Below, piece after piece: positions 1-11,713 of a DNA stretch of 64,000 nucleotides. A program made the translations under genes and the position numbers. The notes beneath the pieces are model-generated. The model was not told the origin of the DNA, did not search any database, and saw nothing but the letters and a program-made list of their open reading frames with translations. Origin of the DNA: Macrothele yani (Eukaryota; Arthropoda; Arachnida; Araneae; Macrothelidae); contig CM077025.1 in NCBI GenBank assembly GCA_039090855.1, forward strand, positions 97,320,489 through 97,384,488, written 5' to 3'. The stretch's first letter is position 1. Every line of letters starts with the position of its first letter.

Positions 1-390
1 ACGTACACGCAGAGACATGGACCTTAACTAAAAGAGACGTACAAAGACTACAGACAACTGAAAAAAGCCTGGGAAGATGCATGCTTGGTGTAACCAGGAG
101 AGATAAGAAAACGAACTCGTGGATAAGGAAAATGACAAGAGTGGAAAACATCATGATCAGAGCAAAATCCCTGAAATGAGAATGGGCTGGACATATTTCC
201 AGCAGAACGGACCACCGATGGACAACCGAAATTTTAGACTGGATTCCAAGGAACAGAAAAAAAGACCAAGTGGGAGATCGGAGGACGCAAGAGACTGGCC
301 CAAGACAGTAAGTTGTTCAAGACATTTGGGGAGACCTTCATCCAGAAGTGGATTGATAATGATTGGCAATGATGGTGATGATGATGATTA
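1..390 (+). mobile_element. RTE-like LINE, 3' end fragment
   Basis: This stretch aligns by eye with the 3' end of the LINE at 25.7-26.16 kb: the same W-T-L-T-K-R-D coding stretch, the same D-W-I-P-R arginine-rich tail and the same GAT-repeat 3' terminus (about 370-390). Frameshifts and stops break the reading frame, so it is a dead fragment of the ORF2 C-terminus. It enters the window already 5' truncated. The simple-repeat tail instead of poly(A) fits RTE-type LINEs; the clade assignment is inference. Confidence 0.8.
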
Positions 391-451
391 CACGAGGGTT
401 GTATCGAAAGTAATGCAAAAGTGGAAATAACTTTTTTATTAACTTACAGCG
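391..451. other. short unannotated spacer
   Basis: AT-rich sequence between the LINE tail and the mariner terminal repeat. I see no feature in it. Confidence 0.5.
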
Positions 452-1239
452 GTCGTTCAAATTGCGCATGTTGGTAAATTCTTCTTCTATAGTAACCCTT
501 CTTCTTCGTTACAGATTTGAAGGACAGAAGGGTGGAAGTCTGTTCGGATCTGCTGGAAGCGTTTGAAACCATTGAAGACACGTTCTTTTTTCGATCTGGT
601 GACAGGGGATGAAACGTGGGCGTATCTTTACGATCCGGAAACGTAGAGTCAATCCATGGTATGGGCGTCGCACATCTTCACCAAGGCCTAAGAAGTTCAA
701 GAGCCGCAGATCAGCACAGAAAGTCATGCTGACTGTTTTGGGGGATGACAGGGGTGTCATTCTCCTTGATTTTCTGGAACATGGACGAATCGTGACTAGC
801 GAGCGGTACATTGAGACACATTTAAGAAGCTTAGAGAAGCCATAAGGAGGAAGAGAGCGAACAAGAATATGAAAAGGATCCTCATTCACCATGACAATGC
901 GAGACTACACAAATCTTTGGCAACAAATCAGGCGATCACCAAATTAGGCTGGTCGATAGTCCCCCATCGACCGTAAAGCCCAGATCTGGCGCCCTCCGAC
1001 TTCCACCTGTTTGGTCCAATGAAGCAAAGTTTCCAGGGACAATGTTTTGATGACACAGACGAGGTAAAATTGGCTGTGAAGAAGTGGGTACAACAGTCCA
1101 CACCTCATTTTTTTCAAAAAGGAATCGGGAGTTGGGTTCAACGATAGAGCAAATGCATCGCTTGTGATGGAAACTATGTTGAGTACTACCTTTGTATAGA
1201 GAAAGAGTTACTTTACTAACATGTGCAATTTGAACGATC
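452..1239 (+). mobile_element. mariner element, internally deleted, with both TIRs
   Basis: Inverted ends are visible: TCGTTCAAATTGCGCATGTT near 453 and its near-complement ACATGTGCAATTTGAACGA ending near 1237. The element is about 790 bp, against about 1.3 kb for a full mariner, because the N-terminal DNA-binding part of the transposase is missing. It sits directly before the first CTCF-motif repeat. Confidence 0.8.
523..1200 (+). pseudogene. mariner transposase, C-terminal relic
   Basis: Mariner DDD transposases cut and paste their element between TIRs. Visible landmarks in order are GDETW, SPRPKKFKSRRSAQKVMLT (about 679-735), GVILLDFLEHGR, ILIHHDNARLH (about 880-907), LAPSDFHLFGPMKQ and, at the end, CDGNYVEY. 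Frameshifts and stops separate these blocks and the N-terminal helix-turn-helix is absent, so the product cannot be functional. The family call is firm; the subfamily is not determined. Confidence 0.85.
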
Positions 1240-1255
1240 TTTATCGATTAATAAA

Positions 1256-2732
1256 CAAGAAAGATGACACCGAATTTTCGGGTGTAATAAGCACGTCTTT
1301 TGAATCCGTTCTGACGCAAATTAAATTTATCAAAGCTATTCAAAGTCAATGGAACCGGTATGGAAAACAATAGTATCTGACGAAAGAAAGAATTTTTTCA
1401 ATCGGGTTTTTAATCCCTCAGATATTGCTGTAAACGGAATCGTGAGCTAACGCCCTCTGGTTGCAGACTTGTGCGTTAAGAAAAAACATCAATTTATATG
1501 AGAAACATTTCGCACCAGAAACGCTCTCAAACACAGAAATAATTTTTCAAATTTGACTTTTAGAACCAGAGATATCGACAAAAATAAGATGTGCCTTTAC
1601 GTCCCCTGGTGGCAAAACCATGCATTATTTCAAGAAAAAATGTTCCTAAAAGGTTTGTCGACATGAGTAGTATCGGTCAACAAACGACTTTTTTCAATCG
1701 AGATTTTAGAAGCTCATATTTTGCTGCAAATACATCAGAAGAGGAAATTGAGACATACGCCACCTGGTGGCCAAACCTTTTTTTCAAATATTAGAAATTA
1801 TGTGCAAAAGATTTCCCATCAGGAGCTGTATTCGGTGCAGAAAGAATTTTTCGAACCGGAGATTTAGAAACAGAGATATAGGGGGAAACGCAATTTATCT
1901 CTACGCCCCCTAGCGGAAAGTCTATGAGTTACTTGAAAATTTTGAAATTATAGGAAAAACATGTCACACTGAAAACGCTATCCAACAAAGAAGGAATTTT
2001 TGAAATCGGACTCCTAGAAGTAGAGATTTTAACAAAAATAAGATATACATCAACGCCCCCTGGCGGAGAAACTCTGGAATATTTTAAGAAGAAAATCTTC
2101 CGAAAAGATTTATTGATGTGAGTGGTATCAGTCTACGAAATAATTTTTTCAATCGATATTTCAGAAGCTCAGATTTTATGGCAAATACATCAGAAGCAAA
2201 AATTAACACTTACGCCCCCTGGTGGCCAAAGCATTTATTACCAAAAATTAGAAATTATGCGCAAAAGATTTTCCATCAGGAGGTGTATCCGCTGAAGAAT
2301 TTTTTTTCAAATCGGAACTATAGATGAAGAGTTATCGGGAAAAATGTAATTTAATTTTACGCCCCCTAGCGGAAAATCTATGTGTAATTTGAAAAAGTAA
2401 CTATGTCTAAAATAGTCTTCGGTATAAATGAAATCGAAAAAAAAATATTTTTTCAATCGGATGTTTAGAAGCAAATATGTGGAATAAAACGTATTTTTGA
2501 ATTCGACATCATCTGCATTTACGCCCTCTAGTGGCGAAATTGTACATCGTAAAGAAAAACGAAACAAAGCATCATCATTCTCATATTTCAAGCTTCCCAA
2601 TGCAAAAAGAATTTTTCATATCGGACTAATAGTTCCCGAGATATCATGGGAACAGACGAACGGACGGACGGACAAACCGATAACATAAGCACGATCTTTT
2701 TTTACAAAAAACGTGCCAAAAAGTTATGACCA
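1256..2732 (+). repeat. Modular repeat family 1, copy 1 (CTCF-like motif array)
   Basis: The copy begins with a short hairpin CACCGAATTTTCGGGTG and AAGCACGTCTTTTG. It ends after GACGGACGGACAAACC with an AGCACG...CGTGC hairpin. The same two ends occur at 4.02-6.3 kb and 15.05-16.99 kb. Between them lie modules of about 150-160 bp, each centred on a CGCCCCCT(GGTGG/AGCGG/GGCGG) core, at about 1599, 1755, 1903, 2051, 2213, 2360 and 2520. One core, 2213-2228, is CGCCCCCTGGTGGCCA. There is no coding content. The element class is unresolved: Helitron-like or TIR non-autonomous are both possible. Confidence 0.8.
2213..2228 (-). promoter_or_regulatory. CTCF-like core motif
   Basis: On the minus strand this reads TGGCCACCAGGGGGCG, which equals the first 16 positions of the 19-bp CTCF consensus as I know it (TGGCCASCAGGGGGCGCTA). 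It is the centre of one repeat module. Binding is inference only. Confidence 0.5.
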
Positions 2733-3019
2733 CTTTTGCATTACATTCGGTAAAACCCTCATGCATTGGAGTTTATAGTTCAAAGCAGATTTTCCCGGGT
2801 CAGGTTCAGGTCCAAAATTTTTGACCCGTTTTCAACTCTGGTTACGTAGCACGTTACACCCTTACATTTGGGGGATGTTCACATTTCTTTCTGTCATTCT
2901 TACATTAAATGATCTCGGGCATTTACGTAGTTGCTGTACGATCGCTGCTGTGAGACCATTTTCTCGAAAAAAAAAAAAAAAAAAAAGAAGGAAAAGTATC
3001 TGGCGTTTGAATCCGACCT
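2733..3019. other. spacer with possible hAT end and A-tract
   Basis: Contains GGGTCAGGTTCAGG ... TTGACCCGTTTTCAAC (about 2798-2835), which resembles the GACCCG-rich hAT-type end near 24.3 kb, and an A-tract at about 2969-2988. No coding signal is seen. Confidence 0.3.
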
Positions 3020-3187
3020 AGCTGTTCTGCGGCGCAGTGGACTAAGCGGTGGCTTCTGATCATTCGTCCCAGATAGGCTCGGGTTCGAATCCGATTGAGG
3101 CAAGGATGCTGTATTTGTCTTACGGCACTGGTTCTCTCCCTTCCCTAGAGCCAGTAATCCTAATTAGAGGCGGGTTTACTGCTTATA
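3020..3187 (+). mobile_element. tRNA-derived SINE (family B), partial
   Basis: Starts with a tRNA-like head, GGCGCAGTGGACTAAGCGG (A-box region) followed by GGGTTCGAATCC (B box), then the body with a GGCACTGGTTCTCTCCCTTC segment. Other copies lie at 11.5, 22.9, 24.4, 31.0, 31.3, 35.4, 49.4 and 49.8 kb. It lacks its A-rich tail and runs straight into a second head at 3188, forming a head-to-tail pair. Confidence 0.8.
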
Positions 3188-4010
3188 GCACAGTGGTGCA
3201 GTGGTCTAAGCGGTGGCTTGCGACCATTCGTCCTAGTTGGTTCCGGGTTCGAATTCCGGTGAGGCATGGGTGTTTGAATTTGTCTTTCGGCACTGGCCTT
3301 CCTTGTGTTCCTTGATCAACACTGGCTTTCTGTGTATATTGTTCATTTGACATACTGTTTACCATGTGTGATATGTATTAATTGTCCTCTGTGTGTTACT
3401 TGACCTACACTGGTTCTCTCTGTGTATATTGATCATTTGACATTCTGTGTACCATGTTTGACATGTATTAGTTCTCTATGTGTTACTTGATCTACACTTT
3501 TTCTCTGTGTATGTATATTTATCATTTGACATCATGTGTATTATGTTTGATATGTGTTCGATCTCTACGTAATACTTGATCTACACTGGTTCTCTCTGTG
3601 TATATTAATCATTTGACATTCTGTGTATCATGTTTGATATGTATTAGTCCTGTATGTGTTACTTGATCTACACTGGTTATCTCTGTGTATATTGATCATT
3701 TGACATCCTGTGTATTATGTTTGATATGTATTAGTTCTCTACGTGTTACTTGATCTACACTGGTTTTCTCTGTGTATATTGATCATTTGACATATTGTGT
3801 ACCATGTTTGATATGTATTAGTTCTGTATGTGTTACTTGACCTACACTGGTTCTTTCTGTGTATATTGATCATTTGACATCCTGTGTATGATGTTTGATT
3901 TGTGATTGTTGGTGTAAAACTGTCACTGTCTTTGTACACAAAAGTGTCTATACTGTATATGTCTGCCTGTATATGTCAATGTATCTGTCAGGCAAGTCCA
4001 ATAGACCTCC
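3188..4010 (+). mobile_element. SINE family B variant with internal tandem array
   Basis: The tRNA-like head (3188-3265: A box GGTGCAGTGGTCTAAGCGG, B box GGGTTCGAATTCC) is followed by a body made of about seven 86-bp units and a 3' part with CTGTATATGTCTGCCTGT. The copy at 59.2 kb has the same head and 3' part but only one unit, so the array expanded inside this copy. Confidence 0.75.
3310..3910 (+). repeat. 86-bp tandem repeat inside SINE body
   Basis: The marker TGTATATTGATCATTTGACA recurs near 3333, 3421, 3507, 3599, 3687, 3773 and 3861, giving about seven units of 84-92 bp. Small open frames with a repeated peptide on the minus strand come from this periodicity and are not genes. Confidence 0.9.
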
Positions 4011-4021
4011 TAACCCCGCAA

Positions 4022-6302
4022 TAATAAACAAGAAAGATGACACCGATTTTCGGGTGTAATAAGCACGTCTTTTGAATCCGTTCTGACGCAAATTAAATTT
4101 ATCAAAGCTATTCAAAGTCAATGGAACCGGTATGGAATACAATAGTATCTGACGGAAGAAAGAAGTTTTTCAATCGGGTCTTTTATCCCTCAGATATTGG
4201 TGTAAACGGAATCATGAGCTTACGAACTCTTAGAAACAGAGTTATCGACAAAAATAAGATGTGACTTTATGTTCCCTGGTTGGAAAACCATGCGTTATTT
4301 TAGGAAGAAAGTATTCTCAAAAGGTTTATCCATACGAGCAGTATCGGTCCAAGAAAAAAATGTTAGTTGTGTTTTCAGTAGCCCAGATTTTGCTACAAAT
4401 ACATCAGAAGCAGAAACTAACACTTATGACCCATGGTGGCCGAACCATTCTTTACAAAACATTAGAAATTATGTGAAAAATATTTTCCATCAGGTCTTGT
4501 ATGCGATACAGGAAGAATTTTTCAAATCGGAGTTTTAGGAGCAGAGAACGCAATTTACCTTTATGCGCCCTAGCGGAAAGTCCTGAATGATTTACGTGAA
4601 AAATTTTGAATTTATAGGAAAAACATTTCGCATAGGAAACACTATCCAACAACGAAGGAATTTTTCAAAATGGACTTTTAGAAGTAGAGATACTGAAAAA
4701 AATAAGATATATATCTACGCCCCCTGGCGTAGAAACCATGCATTGTTTCAAGAAGAAAGTGTTCCTAAAATGTTTGTCGACATGAGTAGCATCGGTCAAA
4801 AAAAGACTTTTTTTTCAATCGAGATTTTAGAAGCTCATATTTTGCTGCAAATACAACAGAAGCGGAAATTAAGGCTTACGCCACCTGGTGGCCATACCAT
4901 TTTTTTTACAAAAATTAGAAATTATGTGCAAACGATTTCCCATCAGGAGCTGTATCCGATGCAGAAGGAATTTTTCAAATCGGAGGTTTAGAAGCAGAGA
5001 AATAGTGGGGAACGCAATTTAGCTTTACGCCCCCTAGCGGAAAGTCTATGAATTACTTGAAAATTTTGAAATTATATGAAGCACATGTCATACTGGAAAC
5101 ACTATCCAACAAAAAGGAATTTTTCAAATCGAATCCCTAGAAATAGAGATATTGACAGAAATAAGATATACATCTACGCCCCTGGCGTAGAAACCATGCA
5201 CTATTTTAAGAAGAAATTGTTCCTAAAAGGTTTGTCGACATGAGTAGTATCGGTCTACAAAAGACGTTTTTTTTTAATCGAGAATTTAGAAGCTCATATT
5301 TTGCTGCAAATACATCAGAAGCGGAAATTAAGATTTACATCCCCTGGTGGCCAAACCATTTTTTTTTTTACAAAAATTAGAAATAATGTGGAAACGATTT
5401 CCCACCAGGAACTGTATCCGGTGCAGAAAGAATTTTTCAAATCGGAGATTTAGAAGCAGAGATATAGGGCGAAACGCAATTTACCTTTACGGCCCCTAGC
5501 GGAAAGTCTATGAATTACTTGAAAATTTTGAAATTATATGAAAAACATGGCACACGGAAAACACTATCCAACAAAGAAGGAATTTTTCAAAACAGACTCC
5601 TAGAAGTAGAGATATTGACAAAAATAAGATGTACATCTACGCCCCCTGGCGAAAAAATTGTGGGATATTTTAGGAAGAAAATATTCCAAAAAGGTTTATC
5701 GATGTGAGTGGCATCAGTCCACGAAAGAATTTTTTCAATCGATAGTGTAGAAGCTCAGATTTTATGGCAAATACATCAGAAGCAAAAATTAACACTTACG
5801 CCCCCTGGTGGCCAAAGTATTCTTTACCAAAAATTTGAAATTATATGCAAAAGATTTTCCATTAGGAGATGTATCCGCTGAAAAAAAGATTTTTCAAATC
5901 GGAGTTTTAGGAGAAGTTATAGGGAAAAATGTAATTTACTTTTACGTCCCCTAGCGGAAAATCTATGCTTAATTTGAAAAGGAAACTATATCTAAAACAC
6001 TCTTCGACATAAATGGAATCGAAAAATAAAAGAATTTTTTAAATCGGATGTTTAGAAGCAAATATGTAGATTAAAACATAATTTTGAATTCGACATCATC
6101 TGCATTTACGCCCCCTAGCGGCAAAATTGTACATCGTAAAAAAAAACGAAATAAAGGATCATCATTCGCATATTTCAAGCTACCGAATGCAAAAAGAATT
6201 TTTCAAATCGGACTAATAGTTACAGAGATACCGTGGGTACAGGCGGACGGACAAAACGATAACAGAAGCACGATCTTTTTTTTACAAAAGACGTGCTAAA
6301 AA
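4022..6302 (+). repeat. Modular repeat family 1, copy 2 (longest)
   Basis: It has the same start (AAACAAGAAAGATGACACCG, then AATAAGCACGTC) and the same end hairpin (AAAAGACGTGCTAAAAAG near 6286-6303) as copy 1. About 13 modules recur, in a three-module higher order (GGTGG, then AGCGG, then GGCG types) of about 460-480 bp. The core at 5799-5814 is identical to that at 2213-2228. Neighbouring ORFs are non-coding artefacts of the repetition. Confidence 0.85.
5799..5814 (-). promoter_or_regulatory. CTCF-like core motif
   Basis: Second exact CGCCCCCTGGTGGCCA core, in the same module position as the one in copy 1. Confidence 0.5.
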
Positions 6303-7971
6303 GAAAGAAGGAAAACCCCGATCCTATCGATACTAGAATTTCCGTAAATGAAAGTTGGGCATCTGGAGAAAATTTGTGGAACTTTTTCTGTCCAAAGCGC
6401 AAAACATTATTTAACCAATCTGAGATGTTTCAGCTAATTCTGGCTGGAGAGGAAAATGTCGCCCAAGAGTTGGATGGTCTTCACCACAGATGATAGCATA
6501 ACAACCGTTAAACATTTTAATTCTTGAATGAAGTGTGAGAGATGTTTTCGAAGCAATTACCTGAAATGATGTTTCAAGTGAAAAAATAAATAAATATGCA
6601 TGTCTTTATATCTCGTAAACTTCAAATTAAGTGGTTTGTTGTAGCATAATATTTTTGAGAGTTGTTTTAAATATTTTGGTGGATTTTCTACCTTTCGTGG
6701 GAAGCGTTGTCTATTCATTTGTTTCTTAACTTCGTGAATTGAAAACATCTTAAGTATTATCAAAATGTGTTTCAGGAACTATCAGGCTGTGAAATAAAAA
6801 GTGCACATTAGAAATAGGAATGGGATACAATTTTTGAGGGCTGTAGCATTTTGTTTTAAAATATTCCAGATTGATCCTCAAAGGTATTATTTGTGATAGC
6901 TTGCGTTCCCACCCTAAACGAGTCAAGCAAGCTGAGTGCAAAAAGGTTTAGCATTTATTTTTATTCTTCAAGCGTGAAGCAGAAAGATTCTGGAAAATAC
7001 ATTAGAATTGCATTCGTACTGCCGCTTGATGTTCCGAACAAAGAAAGTGTCCTTTTTGCAGAAAGATGAATATTCTAAATTCTAGTTTTATTCAGTCCTA
7101 TGGGACATTCAAGAAAATGAATCATTACTTGCATGCCACTAATCCTCCTAAGAAACTTTAAAATATTCTTTGTTCTGGTCTTTCTGTATCTTTCAGGGCA
7201 AAATACCACATAGTTTTGTATTTGCGAACATATTCCAAAGTGTTGCCATCTGTAAAATGAGAATTGGAATAAAAAGAATTGTTCCGAGCTCCCAGAGCTC
7301 TTGGAAGTAAAATGCAGCGGAACATAAATGCTAAAATCCTTCCATTTTAAAGTTCCAAGGTTGTTCGCGCATACACGGAAGCTGGGCGGCCTGCGATGAA
7401 ATGTCTATTCCAGAAATGGGATAAAAGAATTGTGTACTGGAGCGTTTGGGAAAAACATTAAGAAGCGGAAAATTCAAGTTTGCATCTTTACATTCAGGAA
7501 GAAAAGAGTGGCCAGAGAATTTCGATTTAAGCATTATTTTGGTTGGGACGTAAGCTTTGCTCTACACAACATTCTTTCAAGAAAATTTTAATTCTCCTAT
7601 AAACTGCTTTTATTCTCTAGGCAAAACAAACTTTTGAGATCCTGTTTTTACGAAATAAAATGCCACACTTGCCCTAGAGATTCGGTTACTTTAACTGCAC
7701 AAAAAGAGAGTGTAAGGAATCAGTGATATGTGAAGATGATTTTGTTCAGCGTTTCGAGCGCTTGCGCGCGTGAGAATGCTTTAGTTAAATAAATAAATAA
7801 ATAAAATGATTCCGCCGCAGCTTTTGAGTGTTGAATATATCTCCTCCCGGAAAAAGTCATATATAAACGGGAAAAAGTAAGAGAGATACAGTTGTCCACA
7901 AATAAATAACATCGTGTTCTTCTATCAAGAAACCTCATAAAACTTATATAATAGGCTACGTCTGTCCCTAA
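6303..7971. other. 1.7 kb without recognisable feature
   Basis: AT-rich DNA with no ORF of coding character, no inverted ends and no tRNA-like boxes. It may be single-copy intergenic sequence. Confidence 0.5.
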
Positions 7972-9564
7972 CATTGGCGCACCCACGGAGGGGTGGAGGG
8001 CTTTGGGGAAGATCTGACAATTAAAAGTCAATTATCAACGGTATTAAGATACAATATATGTCAATGCTTTCGCTGCTGAGAAAACACATGTGCGTATTCG
8101 CTTCCATGGACGAAGAATAAGTTGGGCGAGCAAAGACCAACGTGGCCCGTAGTGGAGGGATTGTGTCATCGTGACGAAATAAGCTCCAGAAGTCTTCGCA
8201 CTGTGATTCGAAGACTTTGGATACGATGGCCAGCCAGCGTTTCCATGACAACACGTTGGAGCGGGTGAAGGGGGAAATGTGCCATTGCTGTGGGAAAGGG
8301 TTCGCTCGTAAAAGAGAAGAATTTTCCCATAGTTACTCGCATGTTCCGGCTAGTAAGAGCCTGTGTTCCGCGAGAGCTGTTTTAGTTGCGGGATGGATGA
8401 AGTGTCATTGAATTAAAAACAGTGATATTATAAATGTTGTGTGTATTGTCATCAGTATGTAATGTTATTGAATTAAAATGAGTGATATCATGAATGAACT
8501 TGTGGAAAAGACAGCATTTTCTCGGCTTAGATACGAAGATAAACCAGCAAATGTGCAGAGTGGAAGGCCTCAGCCAGCACTTCCGGAACTTCAAATTGAA
8601 TACAAGGAAAAGAACCGATCATGTACCAGGCGTTTTATTGTAAGTAACTATCAAAAATACTTATGGTTAACCGGATCGAGTGACTGAAATAAACTAGACT
8701 GTCGGCCGTGCTTACTTTTTTTGACTGAAACAGGTCCTTGGAATAAGACCGGCTTCAATAGTTTAAATTATTTAGCTACGGCCTGTGATAAACATCAAAA
8801 ATCAATTAGTCACATAAGAGCGTTCACTGCTTTACAAACATTTGGATCTCAAAGAATCGATTATTATTTTAATATACAGAAGAAAATAGCAGATAATTTA
8901 CACAATGAAAAAGTCAATGATAATAGAATTGTTTTAAAAAGATTGATTGATATAGTTGCATTTCAAACAAGAGTATGCATTTAGGTCATAACGAGTTTGC
9001 GGTCTCGACAAACAAAGGCATGTACATAGAGCTCTTACAAATTTTACCTACTTATGACGCAGTTTTAGCCAACCATTTAGAAACGGCAACTGTTTTAAGA
9101 GGCACGTCGCCTGTGATACAAAATGACCTTTTTGATGCAGCAGATAGCGTAATTACTGATAAAATCAGATCAGAAATAACTAAAACATCTTTTGTTGCAA
9201 TTTTGCTTGATGAAACGACTGATGTGACAAATAAAAGTCAATTATCAACGGTGTTAAGATATGTTGATAATAAACGGAATTGTCAAGAACAATTTTTACA
9301 TTTTTCTGATGTCAGTTCGGATCGAACTACGAAAGGACTGTTTCGTCACATTACCAAAGTTTTAGATAACTTAGATTGTTCAAAAAACTTGTATCGCAAA
9401 CTTTTGATGGAGCAGCTGTTATGGCTGGTCACGTGTCTGGTCTTCAGACCTTAGTGAAAAACGAGTATCCAACAGCAACTTTCATTCACTGCTTCAGTCA
9501 TAGGCTGAATTTGGTTTTGCCAAAGTCTACAAATTACATACCAAAATGCAATTGACTTTTTATT

Positions 9565-9640
9565 GCACTACCTGGGTTATGTAATTTTTTTCTCATTCCA
9601 CTACCTGGGTTATGTAATTTTTTTTCTCATTCCACTGTGC
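9565..9640 (+). repeat. short tandem duplication
   Basis: CATTCCACTACCTGGGTTATG with a following T-tract occurs twice in direct tandem (unit about 35 bp) within the hAT relic, and a third partial start follows. Confidence 0.75.
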
Positions 9641-10439
9641 GGACGCACAAATGCTTTAAAAAAACTTTATGGAAACAAAACTTCCTAGAATGGCACCAGC
9701 AAGGTGAAACTTTTCGTCACGACTTGTGAACACCGTTAAAGATTACAGGGGGCATCTTATCAAGTTTCTTTCATCAATCGAAGATGAGTCTGGTGAATGG
9801 ACAGGTGAAAAAGTGAACACTGCTTCAGGCTTTATTCGTTTTCTATCTAAGTTCGACACTAAATTTTTTCTTATTATTTTCCACAAAATATTTGTGTTTT
9901 CTGATGTTTTGTTTGACATACTGCAAAATAAAAGCATGGCCATTTGTTACTGTACGAAGAAAGTTAATGGCTTCTACGAGACTTTACAAAAAATTAGAGA
10001 TGAAGATTTTAATCAAGTGTGGTTTCTACCAGAAGTGATGACAAAGATGAAGAAAATGAACCAAGACAAAAACGATAGAAAAATGATGACGATCGTTCCG
10101 AACACCTACGTGTTTTTAATAAAATGCTGGATACTATGATGACTCAAGCAAAACAGAGGTTTGAGTATCAAAAATGCACTGCTGGCCACCTAAAATGCAA
10201 CACCAAGAAGGAAGCATCCGATTAGCCTAAAATTCGCAGCATCCGTCGCCCGCGAGAGAACATGCAAACGATTAGCATTGCAGGGCATATGCAAATCATG
10301 TGCACCCGGCATGCCACCGAGAAGCACTATAAGAAGGGGTGTAAGTAGTTGAAGTGTGTTGTTCTGCCGGACCTGTGCGTGAGAAAGCTTCCTGATGCCT
10401 CGTCACAGAATACGGCAGTAATTCCAGCACGTTTCGGGG

Positions 10440-11475
10440 TTCGACAGAGGACGAATAGTGGCTTATCGCGACAGCGGTTTATCGTACCGAGACATCGGCG
10501 CACGTGTTGGACGACATCCAGCCACATTGAGGCGAGTATGGATTCGGTGGGTGGAAGACGGACGGGCGGACCGATGTGAGCGATTGCCGCAGCCGCGGCA
10601 CATCCCCGAAAGAGAAGATCGGCATGTTGTGCGGCGGGCATTGACGGCTCGCACCGCCACATCACGAACGTTAGCGCAGGAATTAGGGTGTATTGCGTAA
10701 AACAACCTATGTCAGCACGTACCGTTCGACGTCGTCTGCAGGAGCGGGGACTTGTCACACGGCGCCCAATGCTCCTATTACCATTTTCGTTACATCACCG
10801 GCGAGTGCGGCGGCAGTGGGCCATCGAACGCCGCACCTGGACTACAGAATGGCACGACATTGTTTTCTCCGACGAACCCCGCTTCTTCCTGCAACACCAC
10901 GATTGTCAGATCCGCGTGTAGCGGCACCTCGGCGAGAGACTATATGAAGCCTGCATTATGCATCGCCATACCGGTCCGTCGCCTGGCGTTATGGTTTGGG
11001 GCGCAATTGGATATGACACCCACACCCTTCTGGTACGCATCGCCGGTACACTCGACAGCCACCGCTACATCTCCGACGTTTTGGAATTTGTAGTCCTCCC
11101 TTGCTTGCAGGACCTGCCAGCGGCCACGTTTCAACAGGAGAATGCGCGCCCGCACGTGGCACGCATCGTGCAACAATTCTTCACGGCCCACCAGGTGTCA
11201 ATGCTGCCGTGGCCCGCCTGTTCTCCCGATATGTCGCCCATCGAACACATCTGGTCGCTGATCGGCAACCGAGTGGCCCGGCAAGCACCACCCGCGGTTA
11301 CGCCTGATGAACTGTGGCAACGTGTGGAAGCAGCCTGGACCGACATACTCCAAGCTCAAATCCAAAACCTCTTTCCGTTCGATGCCGCCACGTGTAGCGG
11401 CCGTTATGGCCAGCCATGGGGGCCACACGAACTATTGATGTCTGCGTGTTCCGCAAGTCTCACGGGCTTGTGAGC
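10440..11475 (+). pseudogene. Tc1-like transposase, nearly complete
   Basis: Paired helix-turn-helix at 10458-10690 (GLSYRDIGARVGRHPATLRRV), then QPMSARTVRRRLQERGLVTRRP, the first catalytic Asp in IVFSDEPRF (about 10861-10887), VMVWGAIGYD, FQQENARPHVA (about 11128-11160) and the catalytic Glu in SPDMSPIEHIW (about 11224-11256). The DD34E layout is recognisable, but the usual second Asp (DNARPH) reads as Glu here. A frameshift near 10690-10700 and a TAG near 10918 also disable it. This is the least decayed DNA-transposon ORF in the window. Confidence 0.9.
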
Positions 11476-11497
11476 TCAATCGTTTCATCTTTGTATC

Positions 11498-11713
11498 GCC
11501 GCCCCGGTGGCGCAGTGGTCTAAGCGATGGCCTCTGATCATTCGTCCGAACGGGGTCCGGGTTCGAATCCCGGTGATGCATGGATGTTGTGTTTGTCTTA
11601 AGACACTGGCTCTCTCCCTTTCCTGGAACCAGTGACCCTAAATTAGGGACGGGCGACTGCTTATAGCCCATTGAGTTGCTCACGGTGGTCGTTAAACCTC
11701 CAATAAAAAAAAA
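11498..11713 (+). mobile_element. SINE family B, full length, with 11-bp TSD
   Basis: Head GCCGCCCCGGTGGCGCAGTG with A and B boxes (GGGTTCGAATCCCGG), body, then GTCGTTAAACCTCCAATA and an A-tail. ATCTTTGTATC at 11487-11497 and again at 11714-11724 is a perfect target-site duplication, the mark of LINE-mediated retroposition. This copy can serve as a family reference. Confidence 0.93.

Noticed and set aside
3310..3910. CRISPR array
   Set aside because: Units are head-to-tail 86-bp repeats without unique spacers, in a eukaryotic SINE.
3739..3939. Minus-strand ORF with a repeated peptide
   Set aside because: It is created by the 86-bp tandem repeat; no domain is present.
11498..11580. tRNA gene at the head of SINE family B
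   Set aside because: It is followed by a conserved non-tRNA body, an A-tail and a TSD, so it is a SINE head.
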